A program made the translations under genes and the position numbers. A stretch of DNA of 10,152 nt from Hirudo medicinalis (taxonomy: Eukaryota > Annelida > Clitellata > Hirudinida > Hirudinidae): contig MPNW01000602.1 in assembly GCA_011800805.1 (NCBI GenBank), positions 5,968 through 16,119 of the forward strand, written 5' to 3'. Shown here piece after piece: positions 1 to 7,309 of this stretch. The notes under the pieces were generated by a model, which was not told where the DNA came from, ran no database searches, and was given only the letters and a program-made list of their open reading frames with translations. Position 1 is the stretch's first letter. Every line of letters begins with the position of its first letter.

Positions 1-548
1 CATTTATCAAACAAATGACTTTTTGATTGCCATCTTTATGTATAAATATGCAAACAATCTATTGCCGCATTCATTTAAAAACTTTTTTACACGTTCATCT
101 GATATTCACTCATATTGTTTGCGGTCCTCCGATAAATATAGACCCGAAGCTTCTCGAACCATGCTCAAAAAATTTTCATTGAAGTGCTCTGGCCCTCACA
201 TATTTTCCTCGATTCCCATCACCATTACATCCTCTAAGTCCATATCTATATTCAAAAGTACTTACAAATCATATATTCTAAGTACGTAAAATTGTCACAT
301 GTGAATTTTCTGAAGTGCACCCGATTTCTTTTACTGTGAACTGCTACCTTATTTTTTGAACTTCTGAACGATTCATTTCTTTTCTGATACTCGGCTTTAA
401 ATTTTTTCATTGGAACAGGCAGCCCATCAGCGGGAGTATATCCCTTCGGGTTGTCCTTTTTTTTTACAAGATTTATGATTAAGTATGTAATTTTGCGGGT
501 TTTGTAACTGTATTTAATGTCATTTTTGTTTAATAAAAAAAAAATCTA
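1..548 (+). mobile_element. Non-LTR retrotransposon (LINE), 3' end: ORF2 C-terminus, 3' UTR and A-rich tail
   Basis: The window opens inside a LINE. The C-terminus of ORF2 ends at 289. It is followed by about 240 bases of AT-rich 3' UTR with a G+C-richer segment near 416-457, in which GGGAGTATATCCC can fold on itself. An AATAAA sequence at 532-537 lies in an A-rich run at 531-544 that I take as the 3' tail. The element is therefore on the plus strand and its 5' part lies left of the window. No target-site duplication is visible, because the left flank is outside and the right side abuts another element. Clade assignment from this C-terminal fragment alone is uncertain. Confidence 0.75.
2..289 (+). 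CDS. LINE ORF2 reverse transcriptase-containing polyprotein, C-terminal fragment (5' end outside window)
   Basis: The frame is open from base 2 to a TAA stop at 287-289, about 95 codons without interruption, with no start codon of its own. The translation shows the C-terminal signature of many invertebrate LINE ORF2 proteins: IFMYKYANNLLPHSF, then FFTRSSDIHSYCLRSSDKYR, then KFSLKCSGPHIFSSIP and a terminal lysine/serine-rich SIFKSTYKSYILST. This segment lies after the reverse transcriptase thumb in the complete protein. Its function is not well defined, but it marks the end of ORF2. The fragment has no stop or frameshift, unlike the element that follows, so this copy is younger or less decayed. 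Endonuclease and catalytic RT motifs are outside the window, so activity cannot be judged. Confidence 0.8.
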   Translation: MYQTNDFLIAIFMYKYANNLLPHSFKNFFTRSSDIHSYCLRSSDKYRPEASRTMLKKFSLKCSGPHIFSSIPITITSSKSISIFKSTYKSYILST

Positions 549-551
549 CAA

Positions 552-1313
552 AAAAAGAAGAATTATCTCGAAGGGATTGAATCTATCGATTGTGCTGTTC
601 ACATGATATTAAGGATGTTTGCTGGTCTCCCTCCATCTCCATTCAAGAAGGGAATCGTCAGTTGCATTACAAAAGTCAAAGAGCCATCCGCCCCGAATGA
701 ATTTAGGCCTGTAACGGTCAGTCCCGTTATGAGCCGATTATTTCATTGGATAACCAACAGAAGAATGCTGCAGTTATGACCACTAACTGCTCTGACAAAA
801 GGCTTTTAGACATGGAGATGGTCTCTGAGATAACTTGTGGTTCGTCAAAGCATTAATCGATAAAAAATGACATGAAAGGAAAAAGTTGAACATGACTTTT
901 GTAGATGTAGCAAAGGCTTTTGATTCAGTGAGCCATCAATCCATCCTGATGGCTGTTCGGAGCCTCGGCACTCCCCCAAAGCTGACCTGACGAGTTTGTC
1001 CAGCAACTGCAAAGTGTATGTGAAAATGGAGAAAGGACTCAGCAAGGCAATTCTGGTCTGTAGAGGAGTGAGGCAGGGAGACCCAATGTCTCCTGTGCTT
1101 TTCAACTCTGTCGTTGACATGATCATGAGCAACATCGACAGTTCTACCGGCATCATTGCAGGATCCGGGTCGCAGGAGAAGTGCAATTATGTTGCCTTCA
1201 CAGATGATCTCCTTCTATTGTCCTCAATCGACATTGGAATGGAAATGATGCTGAGACAACTGAAGATGGAAAGTCTAAAGTCGGTCTCATCACGAAAAAT
1301 GTGCCTTCTCTAG
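552..1313 (+). pseudogene. R2-type reverse transcriptase domain, broken into three frames
   Basis: Three pieces in different frames cover the RT palm and fingers. Bases 552-779 read EGIESIDCAVHMILRMFAGL, then NEFRPVTVSPVMSRLFH (the conserved FRP(I/V) block), and end at TGA 777-779. Bases 871-990 carry motif A as MTFVDVAKAFDSVSHQ, with the catalytic aspartate codon at 904-906, and end at TGA 988-990. Bases 996-1313 carry RGVRQGDPMSPVLFN (motif B) and YVAFTDDLLLLSS (motif C). The two catalytic aspartates are at 1203-1208, with Thr where Ala is usual (FADD to FTDD). The catalytic triad is still legible although the reading frame is destroyed, so the catalytic core was intact before decay. Between 780 and 870 the sequence is RT-like only in patches. 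Confidence 0.85.
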
Positions 1314-1446
1314 AGAACCAAAATTATCAGCAAACGCAAGCAGTGGATAGTAAATCAAACACCTTACTTGAAACTGCAGGAGAAGGAAATCAAGGCTCTC
1401 AGCATTATACAGACACTTATAAATATTTCGGTGCTGAAATAGGACC

Positions 1447-2019
1447 ATGAAAAATTCATCACTTGGCGAAAGAATTCAAAAGGGTCTCCATTCCGTTTCG
1501 CGTGCTCCACTCAAGCCATGTCAGAGATTATTCATTCTAAAGAAGCATTTATTGCCAATTCTGGTTCACGAGCTCACCTTTGACAAAATTGCTCTTAAGG
1601 CCCTTAAAGCAGCCAACGTTGCAATCAGAGGTGCAATGAGAAGATGGCTGCGATTGCTGAAAGATACAACGAATGCATTCCTGCATGTCTCCATCAGGTT
1701 TGGAGGGCTGGGTATTCTACAGCTGAAAAGTTGGATTACGGAAGTCAGGATCCAAGCAAAACGGAACGAAGATGGATTCCTCATAGAACTGTTTCATCAT
1801 AACACAACTGCCATGAGCGAAGTGAGAAGGTTCAGGAAACCCCAGCCGAACAAAGGGAGTGCGGAGTCTTCGTGTCTCCAATGCATGATTGCTGCGGAGC
1901 AACTGTATCAAACAGTAAATGGATATGGCCTAAGGTCGTTTATGAATGCCTTCGCTCCCAGCGAATGCTGGTGGATGGTGTTGACAGGATGCCGACCCAG
2001 AAGTTCTTGCAATGCATAA
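1447..2019 (+). pseudogene. R2-type RT thumb and linker region
   Basis: This is the longest open stretch of the element, about 190 codons. It begins with SVSRAPLKPCQRLFILKKHL, matching the R2 thumb block in which LKPQQR is typical. It continues through AMRRWLRLLKDTTNAFLHV and FGGLGILQL, the equivalents of the conserved RRWL and GGLG motifs. The region between motif C and this block (1314-1446) contains stops and reads as linker. The authentic frame is lost before 2019: the last dozen or so residues of this frame are not R2-like, while the neighbouring frame picks up R2-like sequence at about 1960-1990 (RMPTQKFLQCIKVRAVVLHN). The thumb positions primer and template after the palm. Confidence 0.8.
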
Positions 2020-2605
2020 AGGTTCGTGCTGTGGTCCTTCACAACAAGCTGCGATCGGCAAGGAAAAATCCAATGGCCAACACAACTTGCGATGACAGCT
2101 GTGAAGAAGTAGAGTCTCTGGACCACATTGTTCAGAACTGCCACAGAACCAATGGTCTGCGCCATAGTAAGAATGCTTGAGAACAGACTGAAGGAGAAAG
2201 GCTACATAACGAAGTTGGAACCCAGAATTCCAATGGTACTAGGAATAAAAATTCCAGATCTTTGCACTTGGAGCAGATCAGAATACATTTGCATAATACA
2301 TTGTTTGCGATGTGGTGACAAGGACACATTTGGACTAGACCGATGGCATGAATTTAAGGTGAACAAATATCATAAACCTGATATTCATAGATGGATGGAA
2401 CAAAACAACCCAATTGCCAATGCGGAGAGACAGAAAGGCTGATCACAGCTCTCATATTGAATTGGAGGGGTGCAGTCTTTGAAGTCCTGGGGTTTTTAGA
2501 AAGCACATAATGTCACAAGACTTCTTATGTGGATATACATTAAAGTATTGCAGGAGACCTATAAGATCTGGAAGTTTTTCAAACATAGTACCTGAAGAAA
2601 GCATG
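1980..2605 (+). pseudogene. R2-type C-terminus: CCHC knuckle, restriction-like endonuclease and tail, frameshifted
   Basis: A zinc knuckle lies at 2088-2141 with spacing C-x3-C-x7-H-x4-C (TTCDDSCEEVESLDHIVQNC), followed by HRTNGLRH. After a +1 shift near 2162, the next frame reads RMLENRLKEKGYI and then KIPDLCTWS, the PD motif of the restriction-like endonuclease, with Asp at 2257-2259. The second acidic catalytic position, normally inside a V(I/V)D block, is His here (CIIHCL, codon 2299-2301). The later lysine motif FKVNKY (2353-2370) is intact. A further shift near 2439 gives LITALILNWRGAVF. A last frame at 2554-2595 gives ETYKIWKFFKHST and then TGA, where R2-like proteins usually have Trp. 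Endonuclease function is certainly lost. Confidence 0.8.
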
Positions 2606-2739
2606 GAAAAAAGGACCGAAGATGACGCACAAAGAACACTTTCAATATTCCATGACAATATTTCGAAAATTCTAGTAAAGTTCATTAATAATCGTGTTAT
2701 GGTCCTTGGGTGATCCCCGACCCGTCTGGTCAACATTAA

Positions 2740-3408
2740 TCCAAACAACTGTGGCCATCAAGATCTGAATACATTCCAGGGCAAAGGAATATAAAGTATG
2801 AACCGCTAGTAACTAACTTCAGACAACATTTATCTCCCACCATTGCACATCAAACTGGGATTGATGACAAATTTTGTAAAGGCTATTAAGGACAATCACG
2901 AAGCCTTTCAGCACCTTAAAGAAAAATTTCCCCAAATGACTGATGCAAAGTTGAAGGAAGGAATTTTTGTTGGACCTCAAATCAGACACATTATGAAAGA
3001 CAATGTATTTGAAACAAAACTGATTTGCAGCAGACAGCTTGGAATTCATTGAAAGCTGTTATTGATGGATTTTTAGGAAGCTGGAAGTCAGAAAACTATA
3101 AAGAACTTGTGAAGAAACTCATAAGTGACTATGAGGCAATAGGAGAAAATCTATCATTGAAAATGCACTTCCTTCATTCGCACATTGATTTCTTTCCTGA
3201 CAATTTAAGTGATGTCTCTGATGAGCGTGGTGAACGTTTTCATCAAGACATCTCATTGATGGAACAGTGATATCAAGGAAAATATAGCTCGGCCATGATG
3301 TCTGATTTCTATTGGTTGCTCCAAAGGGACAGCACTTCCGGATGCAAAAGAAAAGCAAGAAAAAGCCATCAATTCACTGGACTTAAAAGAACACTTGACA
3401 GTGATTAA
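2740..3408 (+). pseudogene. Decayed copy of a repetitive invertebrate gene family (LPPLHIKLGL...GERFHQDI type), probably transposon-derived
   Basis: Three collinear pieces form one protein. Bases 2740-2820 read WPSRSEYIPGQRNIKYEPLV. Bases 2825-3020, after a frameshift, read NIYLPPLHIKLGLMTNFVKA and AKLKEGIFVGPQIRHIMKD. Bases 3025-3408, after a second shift, read NLSLKMHFLHSHIDFFPDNL and SDERGERFHQDISLMEQ. An internal TGA at 3268-3270 follows, which fits CGA decaying to TGA, and then YQGKYSSAMMSDFYWLLQRD to a TAA at 3406-3408. I recognise this as a high-copy family of uncharacterised proteins seen in arthropod and other invertebrate genomes. Its biochemical role is unknown to me and transposon origin is inference. 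No introns interrupt it, and the N-terminal part is absent. Confidence 0.7.
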
Positions 3409-3630
3409 AATATTTTTAAAAGAATAACTATGAACACTACCTTTGTTATAATTTACTTTTGTTTGTATATATGCTCATTGCACATAAAGGGTCTAATATT
3501 AAAACTTGTATAACATTAATTCTGCATGTGATAGAGAAAAATGGTTGGTACCACTGAAATCAGGATATAAAATTTATATAAAACACTGTTTTGAAAAAGT
3601 TATTGAGAAAAAAAAATTTTTTTGCACAGT

Positions 3631-3631
<1 letters not shown>
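3409..3631. other. AT-rich trailing sequence of the preceding pseudogene, no gene seen
   Basis: This stretch has no coding signal. It is probably the 3' untranslated part of the decayed gene copy before it. Near 3607-3629 it contains an A-run and a T-run that mirror each other, followed by TGCACAGTG and then the microsatellite. CACAGTG could be an element terminus, but no matching inverted end was found on the left. Confidence 0.4.

Positions 3632-3661
<30 letters not shown>
3632..3661. repeat. (TAA)n microsatellite, about 10 units
   Basis: Ten perfect TAA units. They sit at the 3' end of the minus-strand SINE copy A and most likely grew from its tail. Confidence 0.95.
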
Positions 3662-3664
<3 letters not shown>

Positions 3665-3872
3665 TGATTTAAATAGTTTTATTTAAATAATAGATGTATT
3701 TAAATAGCACCATAAACGAAAACATCAGGGGCGCTTAGACCATTTATATATGGTGCTTTATGATGGTGCAAGCTGGGTTGTAAACACTACAATGATGTAG
3801 TGTACAAATATGCAATGGTTGTTGCTTTTACCGTCACTCGTAAGAACGCAATCCTCTGAGCCAACTTGCACC
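3632..3872 (-). mobile_element. tRNA-derived SINE, copy A, with (TAA)n tail
   Basis: On the minus strand a tRNA-like head starts near 3872. TGCAAGT and, about 100 bases later, GCTTGCA form an acceptor-like stem (plus-strand 3864-3870 and 3767-3773). A B-box-like region sits next to the plus-strand GCTGGGTTGTAAAC. The body then reads, on the plus strand, GGGGCGCTT, CCATTTATATA and TAAATAGCACCATA at matching positions to the better preserved copy at 9661-9920. That alignment is what identifies it. The minus-strand 3' end is a (TAA)n/(ATT)n run at 3632-3661. The head is diverged, with an extra insertion in the variable-arm region and a degenerate A box. Target duplications were not found. Confidence 0.6.
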
Positions 3873-3890
3873 CAAAACTCAGAAGTATGA
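3864..3890 (+). repeat. 27-bp repeat, copy 1 (exact match to 5564-5590)
   Basis: The 27 bases running from ACTTGCACCC to AGAAGTATGA are identical to 5564-5590. In this copy the first nine bases belong to the 5' end of SINE copy A. The remainder is flanking sequence. Confidence 0.9.
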
Positions 3891-4070
3891 GATGGTTATA
3901 ACTTTCCGTAAAGTAATTAAATTTCTGTATCATAAATCAATGAACTTTTGCTCAAAAGTGATGAAAAGTGGTTTAATTCTGTTCAGTTTTTAAAAAACAT
4001 CACCCAACACCAAATTTCTAACATCGCATATTAGTGGTATAGGCAAGTAGTAGCGTAATACTGTTTAACT
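3891..4070. other. AT-rich spacer, no gene seen
   Basis: No open frame of note, no recognisable element and no strong structure. CpG is still present here (near 3908, 4025 and 4054), so the CpG-poor block begins just to the right. Confidence 0.5.
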
Positions 4071-4125
4071 CAAATCATCTCAGTCATGCAACAGTCTTTA
4101 AATAACTAAACTAAACTAAACTAGT
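4071..4125 (+). mobile_element. Stem-loop-tail micro-retroposon, diverged copy with (CTAAA)n tail
   Basis: CAAATCATCTCAGTCATGCA, followed by CAGTCTTTAAATAA, aligns with the tail elements at 8828-8880 and 9761-9813 with few changes, but ends in CTAAA pentamers (4107-4122). The GTCC and GGAC arms of the other copies are eroded here. A poorly matched pair around TAGTAGCGTAA (4050-4060) and TAGTAGTAATGTAA (4122-4135) may be its target duplication. Confidence 0.6.
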
Positions 4126-4136
4126 AGTAATGTAAC

Positions 4137-4190
4137 TTTCTGAAGCCTTCTAGAACTTTCTGGAACAATCATTGCTTTTGAGTATATAAG
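4137..4190 (+). promoter_or_regulatory. Heat-shock-element cluster followed by a TATA box
   Basis: HSF-binding pentamers alternate in perfect 5-bp phase: TTC at 4138, TTC at 4148, GAA at 4153, TTC at 4158 and GAA at 4163. Only the unit expected at 4143 is degenerate (AAG). The core CTTCTAGAACTTTCTGGAAC is a four-unit heat shock element. TATATAAG follows at 4183-4190, placing a start of transcription around 4213. The spacing is that of heat-inducible promoters. The strand is given as plus from the TATA position. It could serve the fossil ORF at 4306-4990, be a remnant carried by a transposon, or be fortuitous inside an intron of the minus-strand FERM gene. No chaperone-like protein is encoded downstream. 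Confidence 0.5.
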
Positions 4191-4305
4191 CTTCAGGATT
4201 GTGCAACCCTAATTGCTTCTCTGAAGGAAATCCAAGTATCATTTTTATTCATATTGTCTCATAAAAAAGTGCTTCTAACACTGAAAGAAACAAAGATCTT
4301 GATGA

Positions 4306-4990
4306 AAAACTCTTACATATAAAAAGAACTGTTCCATTAGAAGAACAATTACTGGAAAACGACAGCAGGTTACCACTAAAAATCCAAATTGTTGGTCATT
4401 ATTGATGTCAATACCACTAGCTGGAACAGACATTGATTTAGCATCCAACAAAGACAGGAAAGAACACAAAACAAATTGCAAATGTAACAAGTTTAAAACA
4501 TCTCTCAACATCAAATATCCAGTTATCCTGGAACTTGTTCATTTAACTCGAGTTAGTTGCTTTTTTTGAAGAAACTGGAAGATTTCCTAAAGTGAAGTTT
4601 CAGAAAATACCTAAATTAAATAATGCAAGACATAATTCCATTCCATTCCAAGAACAATACTAGATCTTTTGGCATTTATTCTTCTGCCAGACAGAAGAAA
4701 TACAGTACTTGTAAGATTCATCTCTTACAGATAGGCAAACCATTGGTTTACTGACAAAATCTACAATATAGACACTTATAGAATCTATGTAGCAGCTTGC
4801 AGTTTCAGGATAAAGCATTAAACTCTGTGAAAAGTTTTGGAACCATCCAGACTGGAAATTCCCAGAACAAATCAGTGTGCAAAACAGGCAATCAAGTGCT
4901 TTCAAGATCTTTATGACATATGTAAAATCAAAGAGAAACTTCAGCTTAGATTTATACTTTATCCAACAGAACATAATAACTGCATATTAT
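4306..4990 (+). pseudogene. Fossil protein-coding region, probably transposon-derived; family uncertain
   Basis: A frame stays open for 87 codons (4306-4566) in very AT-rich DNA. A shifted frame continues with FFEETGRFPKVKFQKIP and NARHNSIPFQ. The first frame then resumes with DLLAFILLPDRRNTVLVRF, ANHWFTDKIYNIDTYRIYV and LEPSRLEIPRTNQCAKQAIK, followed by DICKIKEKLQLRFIL, with scattered stops at 4732, 4810 and 4819. The middle and C-terminal parts resemble a family of uncharacterised, high-copy invertebrate proteins with an ARWNS-type block, an LLAFILLP-type block and a RSNxCAERAxK-type block. I recall that family only loosely. The gene is certainly dead if real. A competing view is that these are chance frames. 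The collinearity of the blocks argues against chance but does not exclude it. Confidence 0.4.
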
Positions 4991-5484
4991 GCTAAAATGC
5001 TAAATACAAAACCAAATTAATGTAGTGTTTTTTGAACAAAAGTTCATTGATTTGTGACACAGAAGCATCAGGTTCCAAAAATGTTCCCTAATGAGCATGG
5101 TTGCACTCAGATTTTTAAGAAAATAAAATCTATAAGAAAAGCTGATATCTCTGTCATTTAATATTATTTCTGTCCCACACCTTCCTGATGTCTCTGTTAG
5201 GTTGTGTGCTTAAATTCATGCAACATAATCCTCAAGGTATCAAATGAGTATATACATAGTATATATATAGTGCCTGAATAAAAAAACCTTAGGAATAGCA
5301 TTTTTGCAAGTGAGTGAATAGTGTATTCAAACAAAAGAAAATCCTAACAATAACAATCAATCATAGCTAGGACTTTCTTCTTGATGAGCTTAATGTTGAC
5401 TTTCTAAATGCCTTTCATCATGCTTCATTGATATTGTTGGTTCCTGCGGCTTAATACCTATCATCACTAAACTTACTAGAATTA
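4991..5484. other. CpG-free AT-rich stretch, no gene seen
   Basis: No supported ORF, splice pair or mobile-element end. CpG is nearly absent; I find only one, at 5447. Likely intron of the minus-strand gene. Confidence 0.4.
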
Positions 5485-5550
5485 CTTCTGCCTGTTACCT
5501 GGAAAAGCCACAGGCAGAAGCCAACTTGCATCTCTCTATGGCTTTCCAGG
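5485..5550. repeat. Two interleaved 11-bp inverted repeats (pseudoknot topology)
   Basis: Arm 1 CTTCTGCCTGT (5485-5495) pairs perfectly with ACAGGCAGAAG (5510-5520). Arm 2 CCTGGAAAAGCC (5498-5509) pairs with GGCTTTCCAGG (5540-5550), 11 pairs with one bulged A. The order is left 1, left 2, right 1, right 2, so in RNA the two stems would form an H-type pseudoknot, or two mutually exclusive hairpins. Connecting loops would be 2, 0 and 19 bases. Confidence 0.8.
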
Positions 5551-5563
5551 GTTAGGGCTACTG

Positions 5564-5590
5564 ACTTGCACCCAAAACTCAGAAGTATGA
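5564..5590 (+). repeat. 27-bp repeat, copy 2 (exact match to 3864-3890)
   Basis: Identical over 27 bases to 3864-3890, in the same orientation, with unrelated flanks. The nearby 5521-5530 also repeats CCAACTTGCA, which is found at 3861-3870. Confidence 0.9.
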
Positions 5591-6593
5591 CCAAAAACTG
5601 TTGCCAGCGACTTTTGCCCATTACTTGGTTAACATTCCCATATCTTTCACCACATTTGGCATTTTCACCATATTCTCACCAAGTGTCAACTTCATAACTC
5701 AGCAGCTAAGATTATTATTGAACCAATTGGTATTAAATCAAATTATATAACAAGTCAATAATTACTCCAAAAAAGAAATTGATTGATTTCTTGACTTCAT
5801 TTGATTGGTCTAAAGTTTATATTGCCTGTGATTCCAATAATTGTTTCCTTGGCTTAGAATCATGTTATTTCTCCTAATTTTGACATCAACCATGCTTAAT
5901 TTCTATTATCATTTGTATATAAATCCTCACATCATTGCAAATAGCACAGATGACATTTGTCTTTCTAGAATCCCGCCAAACTAAAAACTTAACTGCATGC
6001 AATAATTCTAATTTTATCAATTATGGATATGAACATAAAAAGAAAAACCTGGCAATAAAAAATAGCATTACATATCTTCTAACCTCAACTGCAGTATGAA
6101 AAAACCTAGAGCCCAACTAAGACCTTAATAGGGATACAAACTTATATTGATTATTTCAATTCATATCTATAGAAGATATGTTAAATGCCCACTGAAGTCA
6201 CTGGTATCTTTAATGGAAATTCTACTACTAGTATGAATATGGTTCATTATTCTGTAAAACCACATCAAAACAGTAAATTATTGTCCAGTGTTTAAGAATC
6301 GAGATTTTATTCCTCAACATCTTTGCAACATCTTTTAAACAACATGCACCCCTTTAAGGCAGGCCCTACCTTTTAAAATTTGCAAAATGTTACTTTGCCT
6401 TATAGCAGAATAAAAAGATTTTCCAGATTTTTAAATTCACATCAAGATAAAATAAAATACAGGAGCTAATAAAGAACTTCTGCATGCTTGGATATTTGGT
6501 GTAATGTGCCTAGCTCCCAAACTCAAGCTAACAAGCATCAAATTTAAATAGTTTTTAATTGACTTGTTAGTGAGAAATTTAAGCAGTGCTCAC
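5591..6593. other. CpG-depleted, AT-rich sequence; probable first intron of the FERM gene
   Basis: The minus-strand donor at 6593-6592 places this region in an intron running leftward. I see no exon-like coding segment on either strand, no SINE and no long repeat. Only a few CpG are present (near 5608, 5975 and 6300). An intron of this kind could hide regulatory sites that cannot be recognised from sequence alone. Confidence 0.4.
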
Positions 6594-6729
6594 TGGAACA
6601 TAGAATATTTCCTCAGTATCATCAAGCATAAGAACCCTGCAGACCAAATTCTTCCTGCTTGTCGTGGGTGAAGTTGGCTGACTCATGGCAAGATTCTTGA
6701 AGATCTAATGATGAAGCTTTTGAGAAGAC
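6594..6729 (-). CDS. First coding exon of a FERM-domain protein, FARP/FRMD-like
   Basis: On the minus strand an AG acceptor (6731-6730) precedes 43 bases of leader with an in-frame TAG. The ATG at 6686 is in good context (GCCATGA). Thirty-one codons read MSQPTSPTTSRKN and then LVCRVLMLDDTEEIFYVP, and the exon ends in phase 0 at a GTGAGC donor (6593-6588). The block R-x-LMLDDTEEIFYVP matches the first beta strands of the FERM domain F1 lobe, closest in my memory to FARP1/FARP2 and FRMD7. In FARP a low-complexity N-terminus leads into an LDDT-x-E-x-F block in the same way. FARP proteins are membrane-linked Rho-family exchange factors. The next exon, expected to encode a LLDxVCxHLNL-type helix, is not in the window, so the intron is at least 6.5 kb. 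Other FERM proteins (PTPN3/4, band 4.1) remain possible. Confidence 0.65.
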
Positions 6730-6730
6730 C

Positions 6731-6760
6731 TGATGATGATGATGATGATGATGATGATGA
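6731..6760. repeat. (TGA)10 microsatellite abutting the splice acceptor
   Basis: Ten perfect TGA units. Read on the minus strand they are TCA units ending directly in the AG acceptor of the FERM exon, in the place of the polypyrimidine tract. Confidence 0.95.
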
Positions 6761-7232
6761 CTGGTTGTGCAGTTGCATACAAAAGCAATAATCATAGTAT
6801 GGCAATGAACCAGTCCAAGATGATTACAAGATATAAATGATGGAAATCAAATAAACAAAAGTTCACCTCAGCAGACTAATTAGATGAAGAGCAGTAAAAG
6901 TTGTCCTAGTCACAACTTAATTGATAAACAAATTGTATTTTCAACAGATCATTAAAATTCTAACAAATTACATGGTAGTAACACTTCCTCAATAACTAAA
7001 TAACTATTTTAATATTTGTAGTTCTTATGGTCTGTAATTTAATTTAACCACTTAATCTCTGGAATATGGTAACAATGGTTCTAAAGACGATTATGTAGAG
7101 TTATGAACTATAAGATGTGACGGTCCAAGTTTTTCGCTTCAGGAAAATCCAATCAATAGAAAAGATAACTATGGAACAATCACTTCAGAGTTGAATTATG
7201 TCCCTTATAATTATCTATAAGTCACTCAGGAA
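6761..7232. other. CpG-poor spacer or intron, no gene seen
   Basis: No recognisable element. Three CpG cluster at 7088-7135, which is unusual for this block. A 38-codon plus-strand frame there (7104-7217) is probably chance. ATTAAA on the minus strand (7043-7038 and 7013-7008) could be a polyadenylation signal for the candidate exon to the right. Confidence 0.35.
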
Positions 7233-7309
7233 TCACTGGAGTGAATTCAAAATGTGAGGGGATGCACCTTGAATAATACATTTCATTGCATCCATGAAAT
7301 CACCAAGTT
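7233..7309 (-). CDS. Candidate terminal or leader exon, minus strand, unidentified
   Basis: On the minus strand a strong acceptor (TTTTGTTTCTTACAG, ending at 7310) is followed by a short frame reading LGDFMDAMKCIIQGASPHIL then NSLQ and TGA at 7235-7233. It could be the last exon of a gene upstream of the FERM gene. Alternatively it could be a leader exon of the FERM gene, using a weak donor (CAAG then GTGCAT, 7267-7262). I do not recognise the peptide. The support is one good splice site plus a short protein-like frame, so this is a weak call. Confidence 0.25.

Larger units (their letters stand above)
549..2605 (+). mobile_element. R2-superclade (RLE-type) non-LTR retrotransposon, 5'-truncated and dead
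   Basis: The order of domains on the plus strand is reverse transcriptase, thumb, CCHC knuckle, restriction-like endonuclease and the R2-type C-terminal tail. This is the layout of R2-group retrotransposons, which insert by target-primed reverse transcription. The N-terminal zinc fingers and Myb domain of a full element are absent, so the copy starts inside the RT region, as 5'-truncated insertions do. At least six frame changes or stops break the ORF. The left junction sits directly against the A-rich tail of the preceding LINE. The right end is not defined: coding signal stops near 2600 and an unrelated element begins by 2740. I see no 28S rRNA target sequence on either side, so this copy is not at the classical R2 site. 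Confidence 0.8.

Noticed and set aside
845..1186. 113-codon minus-strand frame
   Set aside because: It lies opposite the recognisable RT motifs on the plus strand and has no similarity of its own; it is a shadow frame.
1566..2165. Several minus-strand frames across the R2-type element
   Set aside because: Antisense shadows of the thumb and knuckle regions.
2605..2740. 28S rRNA target site next to the R2-type element
   Set aside because: I looked for the conserved 28S sequence around the R2 insertion point on both sides and found nothing like it.
4641..4655. ATTCC pentamer satellite
   Set aside because: Only three units, too short to be a satellite.
4660..4974. 104-codon minus-strand frame
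   Set aside because: Length is near what chance gives in DNA this AT-rich. The opposite strand has the protein-like blocks, and no splice or FERM similarity was seen.
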